Source: Hysterangium stoloniferum (taxonomy: Eukaryota; Basidiomycota; Agaricomycetes; Hysterangiales; Hysterangiaceae). Taken from it: a DNA stretch of 64,000 nt. Location: positions 124,001 to 188,000 of the forward strand of contig WHVD01000007.1 of the NCBI GenBank assembly GCA_015178975.1, in the 5' to 3' direction. Below, in pieces: positions 1 to 11,160 of this stretch; within the stretch, counting starts at the first letter, position 1, and every line of letters starts with the position of its first letter. The translations under genes were made by a program, and so were the position numbers. The notes beneath the pieces were generated by a model. That model was not told the DNA's origin and did not search any database. It was given only the letters and a program-made list of their open reading frames with translations.

Positions 1-885
1 CAACCAGGGACCTTGGTGCATGCAGCACACTAGAAGTGGTATAGGAGTGGTATACAAGGAAAATCGATGTGAGTAATTGTGTCTGTTGTGGTTTTGGTGG
101 GCAGAATGAAATGATGTGATGTTGCGACGCACGGTTGTAACCAGAATTCAATGCAACCTCTGATTGCAGTGAGCTCCTCTACAGACAATTGACGCACGTG
201 GCAGATGTTTTGCACGATATCCACAAGTTCGTCGAAAAGGAAGGGATATTGATGGCATGACAAATATCGTGCGATGTGTAAAATGAATGTCGACGCAACC
301 TCATCCACGTTGGTGTGTAACGGTGATTTTATGACAGCATTGTAAAGTGATGACGTAATTCCAGTTGATGGCCGATCTCTATCGTCCCATCGAGCGCCGG
401 GACACCAGTGCAATGCCGAACCCAACGATGCCATGAGATTGGCAGTGTGTCCTCTGCTCCTCCGCTGTAAAACACTTGAATCATAACGTTCCTAAGACCA
501 CCCGCGCCTGTTCTCGAATTCGACGTGGGTAAGTGGGTCTAGAAAGAGGTGAGTATGTTCATGATTGGGGCTGAAGTATCCCCACCTCATTGCGTCAATG
601 GTCTCCTGAATTACTATTCCCGAATCTTGGCAGAGTGAGATGCTTACGCATGAACCTATTAAAGGCCCTGTCGTCTTCATATGCCATTCGCCCATCTATC
701 ATCAACTTTGCCATCAGTGAAGCTTTCCTTGCGTTGAAAATCACACTCATCCCAACCCTTTCCAACCCAACTCCACAGTCGTACCCGGGGCTGATTTGGA
801 CATTTGGAGATGTCGATGAGCCCCCATACAGTGAGTCCAGTTCCCAGTCGACGTCATGACTATAATATGGATTGAGGCTGGATGT
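1..885 (-). pseudogene. Family A copy 1, partial, cut by left edge
   Basis: Reading the minus strand, the segment carries family A exon 2 (about 885-590), a 50-nt intron ending in TTTCTAG near 539, exon 3 (about 538-160, with the CPGARW motif) and the start of exon 4 at the edge. Exon 2 has lost its frame: pieces at 747-980 and 492-695 are in different frames. Similarity to other copies stops near 885, where unrelated sequence begins, so exon 1 is missing. The function of the family is unknown. It is probably non-functional because it lacks a start exon and is frameshifted. Confidence 0.6.
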
Positions 886-1292
886 TGTAACGGGAGCGGA
901 CCTGGTGGCGGACTTGGCACGGAGCGGTCTACCGCCGTTGTCTCAGGGGGTAAAGAGAGGGTAGATAATTTTCCGATCATTACACTGTTTCATTTCTATT
1001 ATCTGTTGTTAGGGGGTTTAGTCTACAAATGCTAGCATAAATAGGGAAGCCACCCATTAGCTACAGTAGTTATTTCGAATTGGAGCCTATTCCTACTCTG
1101 TTCGTTCCTCTTCGTAAGAAGCTCAAACTGAAGGATTATGCTATCTTTAAAGCCGAACCTTACACTTTTTGAGTATCTTGTCTTCAATTTCATATTCTTT
1201 TATATTTTCTACTGGTGGACTGATCACCCACTAGGTTTTAACAATAACACGTGTGCACACAACCAAACCAAATACCTACCAATACTGCCATA
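886..1292. other. Non-repeat spacer with possible promoter
   Basis: This stretch does not match the family A or B blocks. An AT-rich cataaata box lies near 1036 and pyrimidine-rich runs near 1080-1200, about 100-250 bp upstream of the plus-strand ATG at 1293. It could be the promoter of the chimeric ORF that follows; nothing else is seen. Confidence 0.3.
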
Positions 1293-1769
1293 ATGTCCGA
1301 GATTAATCAACCCATCACTCACCGAGGCACAGTCCGAAGCGCAATCCCCGTGTGGAGCAAGAGAATTGTTCGAAAGACAGTGGTAGTTGATGAGTTGAAT
1401 GATCTGGCCATTGCATCGGTGAGTAGTACTTCTTCGCCTCTGAATGCCATGGGCCCCGAACCAATCCTCCCTACTGATCAGGGGGGAGAGGGAAGGATGG
1501 ACCGTGATACCGAGATGGAAGAGGTATTGACAATAACCTCTGATTCCTCAATGGCGACGTCCGGTGGAAACGACCATGCTCCCAGTAGTGAAGTCTCGAA
1601 AGAATCATCTGAAAGTGGGAGACAGAGAGCTCCTTTTCCCCTTATGAATGAATACCTCCGTACTCCAGTTACTCTTCATAACTGGACATACCAGTATAAC
1701 CTATTGTATCCCGAAGAGCTGCGATCAGCTTCAATTACGTCTTCCCTTTACAAGGCTGTCATCAGATAA
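1293..1769 (+). CDS. Chimeric ORF: foreign N-terminus fused to family A exon 3
   Basis: An ORF of about 158 codons begins at the ATG at 1293 (MSEINQPITHRG...). The first ~145 residues are Ser/Glu/Asp-rich, look disordered and have no counterpart in the other copies. At about 1732 the sequence joins family A exon 3 in the family frame (SASITSSLYKAVIR) and hits a TAA at 1767-1769, where paralogues have TCA. A GTGAGTAG donor near 1420 and a CTGATCAG acceptor near 1482 could define a 63-nt in-frame intron. The downstream family A exons are still recognisable, so this looks like an exon-level gene fusion later closed by a nonsense mutation. Function is unknown. Confidence 0.45.
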   Translation: MSEINQPITHRGTVRSAIPVWSKRIVRKTVVVDELNDLAIASVSSTSSPLNAMGPEPILPTDQGGEGRMDRDTEMEEVLTITSDSSMATSGGNDHAPSSEVSKESSESGRQRAPFPLMNEYLRTPVTLHNWTYQYNLLYPEELRSASITSSLYKAVIR

Positions 1770-2747
1770 CCACTACACACCAACGTGGATGAGGCTGCGT
1801 CCACATTAATTGTGAAAATCGCCGAATATCATTCGTCATCTTTTCCTAATTCAAGGCCCCTCACCAGTCACCTTTGGCTTTTCGTGGAAGAAATCTCCCA
1901 CGTGCGTCAACTTTCTGCAGTGGAGCTCGCTGCGATCAGAGTTTACATTGAATTCTCGTTAAAACCGTGCGTCGCGACATCACATTATTGCATCCTGCCC
2001 ACCAAAACCAGGACAGACCAAATTACTCACCCCGAATTTCCTCGTTTCAATCTCCTATAAGGATTCTCGTGTGCTGCATCAACCAAGATTCCTGGTTTCG
2101 AAATATTGCTGGTGATGCATTGAAGCTTATTTTAGACGACGCAAGCCTCCATATAGCAACATTGACACTTCATATCGATGAAAAAACGTTATGGTCACTT
2201 TCGGACCGTATCGAGGACCTAGTAACCTTCTTCGACGATAGCACGCTTCGCACGGATCATATCAACCAGCTGAATATGGTTTTTTCACTCATTGAGCCCC
2301 TCCTAAGGTATGTTGACAATGTTTTACCTTCCAGTGTCATCTCATATCCGCCCATGCACATTTCCTACCAGTCTGATTCTCACACATACGACTCCAAATT
2401 TCTGGCTCCTCGTGTCAGGTCAGGCACTAATTGAGGTCACTCTGAACCTGATAGTTGCATCTTTCGAGATCGAATCCGAGTGCACCATACTGCGCAGCCT
2501 CAATATAATCGCCATTCTCGCTCGTCTTCTTCCATATTATGACATAATGGGTAGCTCAACCAATTATCAATACCTCGGTGCCGAGATTGAACGATTAACC
2601 TTCGCAACTCATTCCTTGCTTTGTGTCATCGCCACACCTTTCACCGGTGTATCCGTAACATCTCATTCAAGCTCCCGATCCGTGTTGGAGAATCATGGTT
2701 GGTCTGCAGATGCTCTTGTTCCATCCATGACGCACAACATATCATAA
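1732..2747 (+). pseudogene. Family A copy 2, exons 3-5, with nonsense mutation
   Basis: Plus-strand exons 3 (about 1732-1965), 4 (about 2050-2307) and 5 (about 2416-2747) of family A follow the fusion point. Exon 4 keeps the WFRNIAGD motif and ends at an AAG|GTATGT donor. Exon 5 keeps SLNIIAILARLLP and CVIATPFTGV and ends in TCATAA. A premature TAA at 1767-1769 closes the frame before most of exon 3. It is nearly identical to 35.7-36.7 kb, which identifies it as part of a direct segmental duplication. It converges on block B to its right. Confidence 0.6.
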
Positions 2748-3863
2748 TTTCTCCTTGGTAACACCGACACATTGTCCACCCAGGAGGAAGAATACTACTA
2801 TTACTCTTCATTTAACTCCCCTTTGGCAATATTTCCAATTTATGTAAAGCTACATAGTTTGAGGGCATTCAAGAGCGCATGTAGTCACTTTTACTTTGTG
2901 TGCTTCGCAGTTTCTGGTTGATTCTATACATACGTTGCATATATTGGTGGGTGTTAGTGGTGGCTAGAATCACATCCAATTTATCAATGAGAATCACTTC
3001 AAATAGAATACGACTCGGAGCTTTCAACGAATGCAGCGTATCAGCTAGTTGAGATAGCAGGAAGCAAGTCATTGAAGAGTAGCAACCACCACCCGTAACC
3101 CACTAATCCATGCCGACAGTTATCTCGGTCCGATTCACCTAATTTTAACATCTACGTTTAATCTCCTGATTGGCTACCATGAGGCACAAGATCTGGAATA
3201 AAAGGAAGGGCCTTTGAAAGGGTGTTCAGCGGATTCAATTAAGTATTTCTCTCCATTCGAAACCTTGACCCGATCATGGAGCGCCTCCCTCCCATGGGAT
3301 CCGACTTGAGAAAAACGACCATCGCGAATATTGCAAGGAAGGTAAAACGAGCACCACAAAGCACGTTTGAGACTCATATAGTTTATAACTGATACTTAGC
3401 GATAGAGGAGAAATTCTAGGAAGCCAGATTCCATGACCACCTGATGGTAAACCGGTCTAAATTAGGAATAACAAAGCTTTGGGCTGACACACCTGGTTAT
3501 GACCGATATTATATGACAGCGACTTGAATATCTTTGATCACAAGTGTAGTTGATTTTTTGCTGGACAATTCTTGAGGGAGAAAAATGAAGAGGAAGAAGC
3601 ACCAAGGACACGAGATATCTTGGAGAAGACAAAGCATCAGTCAATCGGTATTTGATCCGGGAGGCTCATGGAGGGAAGTCCCCTTAATCTAGAATGCGCG
3701 CGTGGACATGGTCCAGCGTGTGGAACAGCCTGGAACAAGATAGCCGTTCTTCCTCCCAGCGCTTCAAACCATTGCAGTGATGAGTCTTCAATTGGATTAA
3801 GTCTTTTCTTATATTTCAACGGAACCTCTTTGAGTACCTGGCTGCCTTTGGACTCCTATTACC
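2748..3863 (-). other. Block B copy 1 (conserved segment, coding uncertain)
   Basis: This 1.1 kb segment is conserved at 36.7-37.8 kb and, inverted, at 18.2-19.4 kb. It lies tail-to-tail with the family A copy on its left. Its best conserved reading on the minus strand contains SRILFEVILIDKLDV near 3000 and EDSSLQWFEALGGRTAI near 3780, but stops and frame changes interrupt every copy. It may be a decayed intron-bearing gene or conserved flanking DNA. It ends at 3863 at a deletion junction (see copy at 37,797). Confidence 0.4.
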
Positions 3864-4093
3864 ACAAATCCTTCTTGTATAATACAGGCAGGATATTCTC
3901 ACGTCACTTTACCATTTTGACACTTATTCCTTGGACTTCATCAGATCATTTTAAAGGCCTCTAATTTTGTTTCCAAGTTCTGTGCCTCATGATAACCAAT
4001 ACGGGAATTGAACACAGATTTTGAAGATTAGATGAATCTGACCGAGATCAATGTCGGCATGCATTAGTGAATGTTTGTTACGGGTGTCTTTTG
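3864..4093 (+). other. Block B 3' part, opposite orientation
   Basis: Starting at 'atccttcttgtataat' the sequence matches 39,430-39,670 in the same orientation and carries the distal part of block B in plus orientation (IEHRF and SDRD-like pieces). It sits tail-to-tail with the family A copy at 4,094-6,165. No intact ORF is present. Confidence 0.35.
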
Positions 4094-6165
4094 CTACTCT
4101 TCAATCACTTGCTTCATCGATCCCAGCTCCCTGACGTGCTGCTTGTGATATCTCAGTAGTAGTCTATTTGAAGTGATTCTCGTTGATACATAGGCCGTAA
4201 TTCTAACCAATACTAGCGCCCACCAGTATGCAAAATGGTCTCTAGCATCAACGAGACGCTGCCAAGCACACACAGGCGGTACAAAGTCACCATATGCGGT
4301 CTTTAATGGGCTCAAACTATGTAGAATTACATAAATTAGATATATTGCCAAAAGGCGAGTTAAGTAAAACGTCATGGTACTATCCCTCCTCCTGGTTCGG
4401 ATTGTGTATTGGTGTTATCCAAGAGAAATTGGGCTGGCGCAATGGATGAAACAAGAGCATCGACACCCCAATCATGGTCCTCCAACACTGATCTGCAGTT
4501 TGAATTAAATGTTACGCACACACCAGTGAAAGGTGTGGCGATGACACAAAGGAAGGAATGGGCCGCGACAGTTACGCGTTTAAGGCAGCGACCGAGGTAT
4601 TGATCGTTGATTGAATCCCGCATTGCGTCACAATGTGGAAGAAGACGAGAGAGAATGGGGATGATATTGAGGCTGCGCACTATGGTACACGCGGATTCGA
4701 TGTCGGAAGATCCAGCTATCAGCTTCAGGGATGCTCTCTTCTGACAAGAGGAACCACGAATTTGGACCCGTGTGTCTCACAATCAGACTGATCGGATATT
4801 TTCATGGGCGGATATGAGATGATGCTGGAAGGTAAAGCATTGTCAACATACCTTAGGAGGGGTTCAATGAGCGAAGAAACCACATTCAGCTGATGGATAT
4901 GATCCTTGCGAAGCGTTCTGTCGCGGAAGAAGGTTTCTAGTGCAATGGTATTACACGACAGTGAATTTAACGTGCTGACATCGAGACAAAGTGTCAAGGA
5001 CGCCATAAGGAGGTTTGCGTCGTCCACTATAACCGTCAATACATCTCCGGCAATATCTCGAAACCAGGCATCTTTGTGCATGCAACACACCAGAAGCTCC
5101 ATAGGAGATGCATACAAGGAACGTTCGATGTGAGTAATTTTGTCTATTGTGGTTTTAGTGGGCAAGATGAAATGATGTGATGTCGCGACGCACGGTTGTA
5201 CCCAGAATTCAATGCAACCTCTAATCGCAGTGAGCTCCTCTACAGACAGTTGACGCAGGTGGCAAGTTTCTTTTACGATATACATAAGCTCGGCGACGAG
5301 GTAGCTACGTTTGCAAAAGGATGATAAATATCCGGCGATTTGTAGAATGAATGCCGACGCAACCTCATTCAGGTTGGTGTGTAGCGGTGATTTAATGACA
5401 GCATTGTAAAGCGAAGACGTAATTGCAGTTAATGGCCGATCTCTATCGTCCCATCGAGCGCCGGGAGACGAGGAGAAGGCCAAAGCCAATTCTGTCATAA
5501 GCCGTCCTTCGTTCCTCCGCTGTAAAGCATTTAAATTCCAGAACATCTCTAAGACAACCGACGCCTGTTGTCGAATCCGATGCGGGTAAGTGGGTCTAGA
5601 ATGGTGAGTATTTTGAGTGTACTCAATGATTGGCGCTGAAGTATCCCCACCTCATTAAGTCAATGGTCTCTTGAATTAATCTCCCGATTCTTCGCAGAGT
5701 GAGATGCTTTCTTATTAACTTCTTAAAGGCCCTATCGTCTCCATACGCCATTCCCTTGTATATCATCAATTTTGCCATCAGTGCAGCTGTCTTTGCGTTA
5801 TAAAGAACATTCCTCCCAACCCTTTCCAAACCGACTCCACAGTAATACCCGGGGCTAATTTCAACACTTGAAGATGAACTCTCCGGAGATGAGACGAGTC
5901 CCCAGTCAATGTCATGCCTACGATATGGACTGAGTTTGGATGTGGCGTTGGTGGATCTCCCTCGTGTCTTAATATTATTCGGTGGGTCATGGCAATTTAT
6001 CTTTCCTTGGCACTGAAAACATCCGCTCTGTGAACAGTCTCCACCAAAAGGATGTTTCGTTTGTGCACCCATTCCTCCACACCGCCTTCCACGTCTTCTT
6101 CCGACAGTGCTATGTGCTGGTCGTCGTCATATGCTCGGCAACATAAACAGGACCCATGTTCGCCG
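4094..6165 (-). pseudogene. Family A copy 3, nearly full length, truncated in exon 1
   Basis: Minus-strand pieces run from a truncated exon 1 (6165-6072) through exon 2 (about 6010-5660), exon 3 (about 5600-5190), exon 4 (about 5090-4850) and exon 5 plus an extended tail (about 4735-4094). Exons 3 and 4 are joined in one long open frame (5546-4725), suggesting intron 3 is either retained or lost here. Exon 4 keeps the WFRDIAGD motif and exon 5 CVIATPFTGV. Unlike several copies, it has no stop at the usual end of exon 5 and reads on to a TGA at 4372. The 5' end is cut at 6165/6166, where it meets exon 3 of another copy, so no start codon remains. Confidence 0.55.
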
Positions 6166-7114
6166 ATCTACATCTGACCATCGAGCGCCGGGACAGCAGA
6201 GGAAGCCCAAGCCAAATCTGTCATAAGCTTGGCAGTGCGAACTCCGTTTCACCGCTGTATATCACTTGAATAACATATATGGTATAAGAACGTCCACTCC
6301 CCTAAGACCACACACGCCTGTTGTCTAATTCGAAGGGGATAGGTGGGGCTAGAAAGACGTGAGTATGTTGAGTAATCAATGGTTGACGCGGTTGTATCCC
6401 TACTTCATCAAATCGATGGTCTCTTGAATTACCATTCCCAGTCTTGGCAGAGTGAGATACTTCTCTAGACACTTGTTAAAGGCATTGTTGCTTCCATATC
6501 CACGGGCTATTCCCTCGTATATCATCAACTTTGCCATCAGCGAAGCTCTCTGTGCGCTGTAAAGAGGTTTCATCCCAATCCTGTCCATACCAACTCCTAG
6601 GTAATACCCGGGGCTAATTTCAACACTTGAAGACGAGCTATCAGCCCGTGAAACCACTCCCCAGTCGATCTCATGATGACTGCAATATGGGTTCATGTTC
6701 GATGTCGTGTTGGTGGATCTACTTCGCGTTTTAATAATAGTCGGTGGGTCATGACAATGTGCGTCTCCTAGGTACTGAAAGCGTCCAGTTGTCAACAGTG
6801 TGCATGAAAGGCTATTGTATTTTGCGCACCCATTCCTCGACCCAAACTTCCACATCTTCTTCAGACCGTGGTATATGCTCGCCGTCTTCGGGACCTCGAT
6901 AACACACACCGTGCCCATCTTCGATACAGTTCCATCGGTCTCGAAGCTTTACCCGGAATCGTTCCCTTCTCACCGCGTCAAATCTCTCTTCCCGTTCTTC
7001 TGCCCTCCATGCAGCTGGGGAGACCAAGGGCTGTAGCCACTCAACTTCTTGCAGGAGGCTTTCAGCCTGTCCGACATCGTTGCTGCTGAGAGTCGTCTCG
7101 TTTGAAGTCGACAT
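6166..7114 (-). pseudogene. Family A copy 4, exons 1-3 only
   Basis: Exon 1 starts at the ATG at 7114 and is intact to a TGG|GTGCGC junction near 6830 (MSTSNETTLSS... with QEVEWLQPLVSP and EDVEVWVEEW). Exon 2 is open (about 6774-6404) and keeps HEIDWGVVS and GYYLGVGMDRIGM. Exon 3 starts after TTTCTAG near 6350 and stops abruptly at 6166, where copy 3 is joined. It is very close to 20,460-21,422, of which it is a direct duplicate. The protein would be truncated to about 260 residues. A divergent small ORF (P) lies 205 bp upstream. Confidence 0.6.
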
Positions 7115-7319
7115 TGGTGGGTAGCAGGCGGTTGTGATACCGGAAGGGGATGCTGCGCCTTTAAGTTACAGTTGCCAAGGGAATAAATTTCAAGGTATCG
7201 CATTGTGGCGGTGCTTTATACAGGATACCCGGCGATTCATCCCTTCCTGTTACACAACCTCAAGCCCCTCAACCTCCTTCATTCATACATACTCCAGGCT
7301 TGTCTCAAGTTCTCTCACT

Positions 7320-7391
7320 ATGGTATATACCAATCCCTTGGTCTTTAACAGATTGTCTACGGCAGAGAGCAGATGTGGCAGTTATGAATAG
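7320..7391 (+). pseudogene. Small divergent ORF P, truncated by TAG
   Basis: An ATG 205 bp upstream of the family A start, on the opposite strand, opens an ORF reading MVYTNPLVFNRL and ending at TAG 7389-7391 after 23 codons. Paralogues at 21,628 and 42,054 continue (GSYEWFD...HNVA), so the TAG is a nonsense change. It may be the first exon of the block B gene. Its function is unknown. Confidence 0.35.
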
Positions 7392-7624
7392 TTCGATGAA
7401 CCTTCACCGCATATTGTGGCAACTTCCGACTTCTCGAGCGCTAGTGTTTTGGGAATTAATCTCTTACGTTACTTGAGAAGTGACATGTCAATTGATTGAA
7501 TATTTAAATGCAGTGGATGCCATCCATGACAGCGCTTCTCAGGTACAGCCCCGCCACTCCGGTGGAAGCATCCGCTTCGTGTTCAATTCTTTCAGAATTC
7601 CAACGAGCATCCCATTTTAATAAT

Positions 7625-7641
7625 GGATGACTCTCCGTAGC
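7625..7641 (+). repeat. Harbinger left terminal inverted repeat
   Basis: The 17 bases GGATGACTCTCCGTAGC are the exact complement of 11144-11160 and also begin the derivative at 44,327. Confidence 0.9.
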
Positions 7642-7746
7642 CCTAGAATTCTCAGTTCTAAGTGATATTGCCGGTATGCTGATCGTTAAGCGACGACAGG
7701 GAAGCTGTCACGTCACCTTTCGAAGGTGGATGATTCGTCCTAAACG

Positions 7747-7788
7747 AAAAATTATGAACGAGGGTCAGGACCCTCGTTCATAATTTTT
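7747..7788. repeat. Perfect 20-bp-arm hairpin inside Harbinger
   Basis: Two 20-nt arms (7747-7766 and 7769-7788) are perfect complements separated by 2 nt (AG). The centre reads GAGGGTC-AG-GACCCTC. The same hairpin recurs at 45,200-45,241 in the derivative element, so it belongs to the transposon and is maintained. Its role (transposase subterminal site or terminator) is unknown. Confidence 0.85.
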
Positions 7789-8105
7789 GTCAGTACCTAA
7801 TTCTCAATGTGTCATATATTAATCTATATATCCTTTTCAGTCATTTGCTTCCGCTGCTGCCACCTGGCCGCCCTCTATGTATCGGTTTGCAGCTGCGACT
7901 CCTGCTTCGTTCATTGCTATACCCTTTTTGTCTGGAAAGTCCTTTAAGGTTTACTGGTGAGCAAAACATTATTTAACATTCAGTGAAATGTGTCAAACAA
8001 TTTACACAAATAAATACAAAGGTTACAAACATATAGGGGCTGTAGATTGAAATATGAGTCAAGCTTTTAACGGTGGTAACGTCTCTGCTTTGCTATTCCT
8101 TTTAA

Positions 8106-9547
8106 ATGTCTTACCGCACCTTTGAACCATGTCCAACATGCTCTGTATCCTTTCCTTCCACCAAGCTGGATGCCCCTACCGACATGTACACTACTCGACT
8201 TCCCCCTCTCAATTTGTTATTTCCTACTCCCCCCGCTTGGAGCCAGCAAAGATCGGAGCCAACATCATTCTCTTACACAAGTTCCATCCATCCTACTGAT
8301 CAGCCCTCCATGAATCAGCAAGAACATCATCCATCTCTCCCCCTCTCTCCTTCCAACTTCTCGTCCACACACATTGATCATACAATACCAACAAAGCCTA
8401 AGCCCCACCCCACCAACAAAACATTCATTTTTCCACAAGGTGCATCTGACGAGAATGACCTGCCTGACCCAACAATCGCAGCTATCTCTATGAAAGCAAA
8501 ACACAACGTGACTACCAGACCAAGGAGGCGTACTGCCCTGCAGGTCATAGGGGATGTGGAGGACATGGAAATGAGCCTGTATCAAAGAGAAAGCGGGATA
8601 CTTTTGATGATGACTATGAGGATGATGTGGGGGATGAAGGTTTATCTCTAAGGTGGGGTAGAGCACTGGGGGCAAAAAAAGTGGAGTCAGGCTGATCTCG
8701 AGGCACTGATGGAATTCACAGAAGAGATCTTGCCAGCTGGACCTAAGGAATGGGCATTAGTTTATAAAAGGTTTGAGACTTGGGCTGTTTCGAATGGACG
8801 GCCAATTAGAGGGGCTGATGTGGTGGAGAAACATTTCAAAAAGGTATGTTATTAACAAACTCCCACAACCACACCTAATATCATACAACTTCTAGTTGGT
8901 ACGTGTAACTAAACCAACTGGAAATTCAGAATGTCCATGGGAGATAGAGCATGCTCATCAGATTGAGCATTACATCAACAACCGAGTTGCATCTGATGTT
9001 GTACGTGATGAAGAGATGGAAGAGGATGTGCTTGTCATCTCATCTGACCATTCACCTGCATGTTCACTAATTAAACACAAAACGAAGAGCTACATTGCCC
9101 GTCAACTCAAACATGAACCACAATCAGAGGGACGTGGATTACACACAACATCCTCACAGCTTCATGGTACATTGGCCAACATAGCATGTGTCCTTGATCC
9201 AGAGGTTCAGGCAACACGAAAAGACAACCATCAGGCTTGTAGATTTGAAAATTTTCAATTACATTCTCTAACGACTCAACTTCGTGAGGCAGAGGGCCAG
9301 ATTAGGCAGTTACAGCAGGATGTGGATCGTGAGAATAGAGGCAGAGAGGGATTTACGGATGTTTGAGATGTTGCGTAACCAGCACCACTATCCACAACCC
9401 TCACACCCTCAGTTCAATATGACCAATGCCCATGTTCCAACGATCCGCTCCCCACTGCATCATTATCCTCGTCACTCCCCTTCTCCTGTTCTCCATACCC
9501 AATCTGTCACCCCTGACATTGCCATTCATGACAACAAGCCATTTTGA
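8106..9547 (+). pseudogene. Harbinger Myb/SANT-like DNA-binding protein, frameshifted
   Basis: The N-terminal part (8106 to about 8600) is Pro/Ser/Thr-rich. A Myb/SANT-like segment follows at about 8680-8843 (WSQADLEALMEF, then LPAGPKEWALVYKRF), with the Trp spacing expected of trihelix/Myb-like proteins of PIF/Harbinger elements, which help the transposase bind DNA. A 52-nt intron (GTATGT at 8844, TTCTAG ending 8895) joins in frame to LVRVTKPTGNSECPW. The C-terminus is coiled-coil-like (LREAEGQIRQLQQDV, about 9280-9330), then His/Pro-rich. Frame changes near 8600-8680 and near 9340 break the reading, so the gene is probably inactive. Confidence 0.65.
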
Positions 9548-9929
9548 TTAGAGATAAATAGCTTCTATTTCTTGATAACCGCACTCCATTTCTTGTGTAC
9601 CACTAAATACTACTCTATAACATGTTTTTAATTGTCTATACTAGACCCAAGAAAATGTTTACTGATCTAAAACTATTGCTGTATCTCAACAGCCATTGTA
9701 TGGAAGTATGCTACACGATCATTCTTGCGAATATCACTCATGAGCATTGATGAAAAATTTGAATAAACATCATCTCCCTCAGCCTCTCACCAGATATCAC
9801 AATACACTGCACGAATCTGGTTGATACCAACACAATGTACCCGAATATTGAATGCTAGAGTGATAACATGAAGTAATTGTAAACGTTGAGGGCAATCGAT
9901 CACCAGACTTCAGTGGAGCTTTGATCTTG

Positions 9930-10800
9930 TTCTGAATGCTTTGAGCACCTCAGGGAAAAGCAGTATCTGCAACCAAATAAAATTCATCTGGTGTGTTATT
10001 CCACAATTGCTCATAAATTGGATGAGCAACATGTGAATCATGCCAGCTACCAGGCACATTGAGCACTGCTTCGAGAATGGTACCTAAATAATTAGAATAT
10101 ATGTAAATGGAATACTTTTAGAAAGATCAAGCCTTTAACCTACCATCTGGTCCAAAGACAAAGACTTGATAGAATAATGATTATGAGTCCAGCCACAGTA
10201 GGTTTCATTTTCCATCAATGGATCATCTGGGACTTCAACTGGTAATTTCAATCCATCAATACTTCCAAATGCTCCCACAAGCAGGGTGTGATGAGTGACA
10301 ATCATATTTTGAAATGACTGCATTTTTGCAGGATTTGGCCAGACGATGAGTGCCTCAGACATATCATTGAGTGTCATCTCAAGTATATTTAGTGAAAATT
10401 TCAGATACCAGTCGACTGCTGATGGGATCAATCCAAAAATTTGTTGCAAGCTTGTTTGAACCATGCAAGAATGAATGTAATGCAATACCAATCCTAGTCC
10501 TCCAGCAGCATTCAAGGACCGCCTTTTGGGGCAGGGAGCAGCATACTGACTGATATCTGATCGTTCCACAGGTATGGTATTCCAGTGTATCTGAAACCCA
10601 GATTTGAGAATATGATTGAACATTTTCATATCAAAACCCATCATTGTTATGAATGCACGGTCATTTTGAGCAGTCCACATATGCTGCCAGGCCATGTCCC
10701 CTTGCGGAGGAGGCAAATCTGGACATGTAAGGTAAAAGCGTATGGGGTTTTGGTGTTCAGCACGTTCTCTACGTTTTTCCAATTCACCGGCTAGAGTCAT
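9930..10800 (-). pseudogene. PIF/Harbinger DDE transposase, disrupted
   Basis: On the minus strand, 10800-10135 encodes about 220 residues including the helical N-terminal part and the first catalytic-Asp region (GAFGSIDGLKLPV). A one-base shift near 10,155 moves the frame to one ending FVFGPDG. A 48-nt intron (GTAGGT donor near 10,134; TTATTTAG acceptor near 10,087) then joins to TILEAVLNVPGSWHDS and VADTAFP, the second-Asp region typical of the family. A TGA follows VADTAFP where a CGA Arg codon is usual. The third catalytic residue region is not readable. Transposase activity is therefore unlikely from this copy. Confidence 0.75.
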
Positions 10801-11143
10801 GCCTACATGGTTGTGATATCTCAGCCATTGTATTTGGGCTATCTAAAAATGCATTAAAACATACATATAAGCCCATATGCATGTTCTTGATCCTCCTGCT
10901 CATCTTGTGACTTGTCATTCATTATTTTGTATACATCCATGAACGCTGAATGTATTAAAGGTATATATGGCGCTGTGACATGAGTGGTGACATTAGAAGG
11001 TCACAACAATGGGATATGACGGTCCAATCATATATATCTAATCTTCTATTTTATGGAAATTGGCTCTACGGTTTTAACAGCAAGTTCTAAACCCTGTCAC
11101 CTGTCACAGCTGTCAGTTTGAATTAGAAACTTAGAGTTTTAGT

Positions 11144-11160
11144 GCTACGGAGAGTCATCC
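11144..11160 (-). repeat. Harbinger right terminal inverted repeat
   Basis: GCTACGGAGAGTCATCC is the complement of 7625-7641 and is followed by the AAT target duplication. Confidence 0.9.

Larger units (their letters stand above)
7625..11160. mobile_element. PIF/Harbinger-like DNA transposon, 3.5 kb
   Basis: The element is bounded by 17-bp perfect terminal inverted repeats (GGATGACTCTCCGTAGC at 7625-7641 and its complement at 11144-11160), continuing imperfectly for about 40 bp. It is flanked by AAT target duplications (7622-7624 and 11161-11163). Paralogous empty sites at about 21,935 and 33,985 contain a single AAT at the same point, confirming the insertion. Inside are a Myb/SANT-like ORF (plus strand) and a DDE transposase (minus strand), the two-gene layout known for PIF/Harbinger. 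Both genes carry frameshifts or stops, so this copy is probably non-autonomous now. It sits between ORF P and block B. Confidence 0.88.

Noticed and set aside
1967..2060. Second reading frame at the exon 3/4 boundary (RRDITLLHPAHQNQ) open in many copies
   Set aside because: Both frames are open because the copies are recent duplicates; the stretch lies in putative intron 3 and gives no independent evidence of coding.
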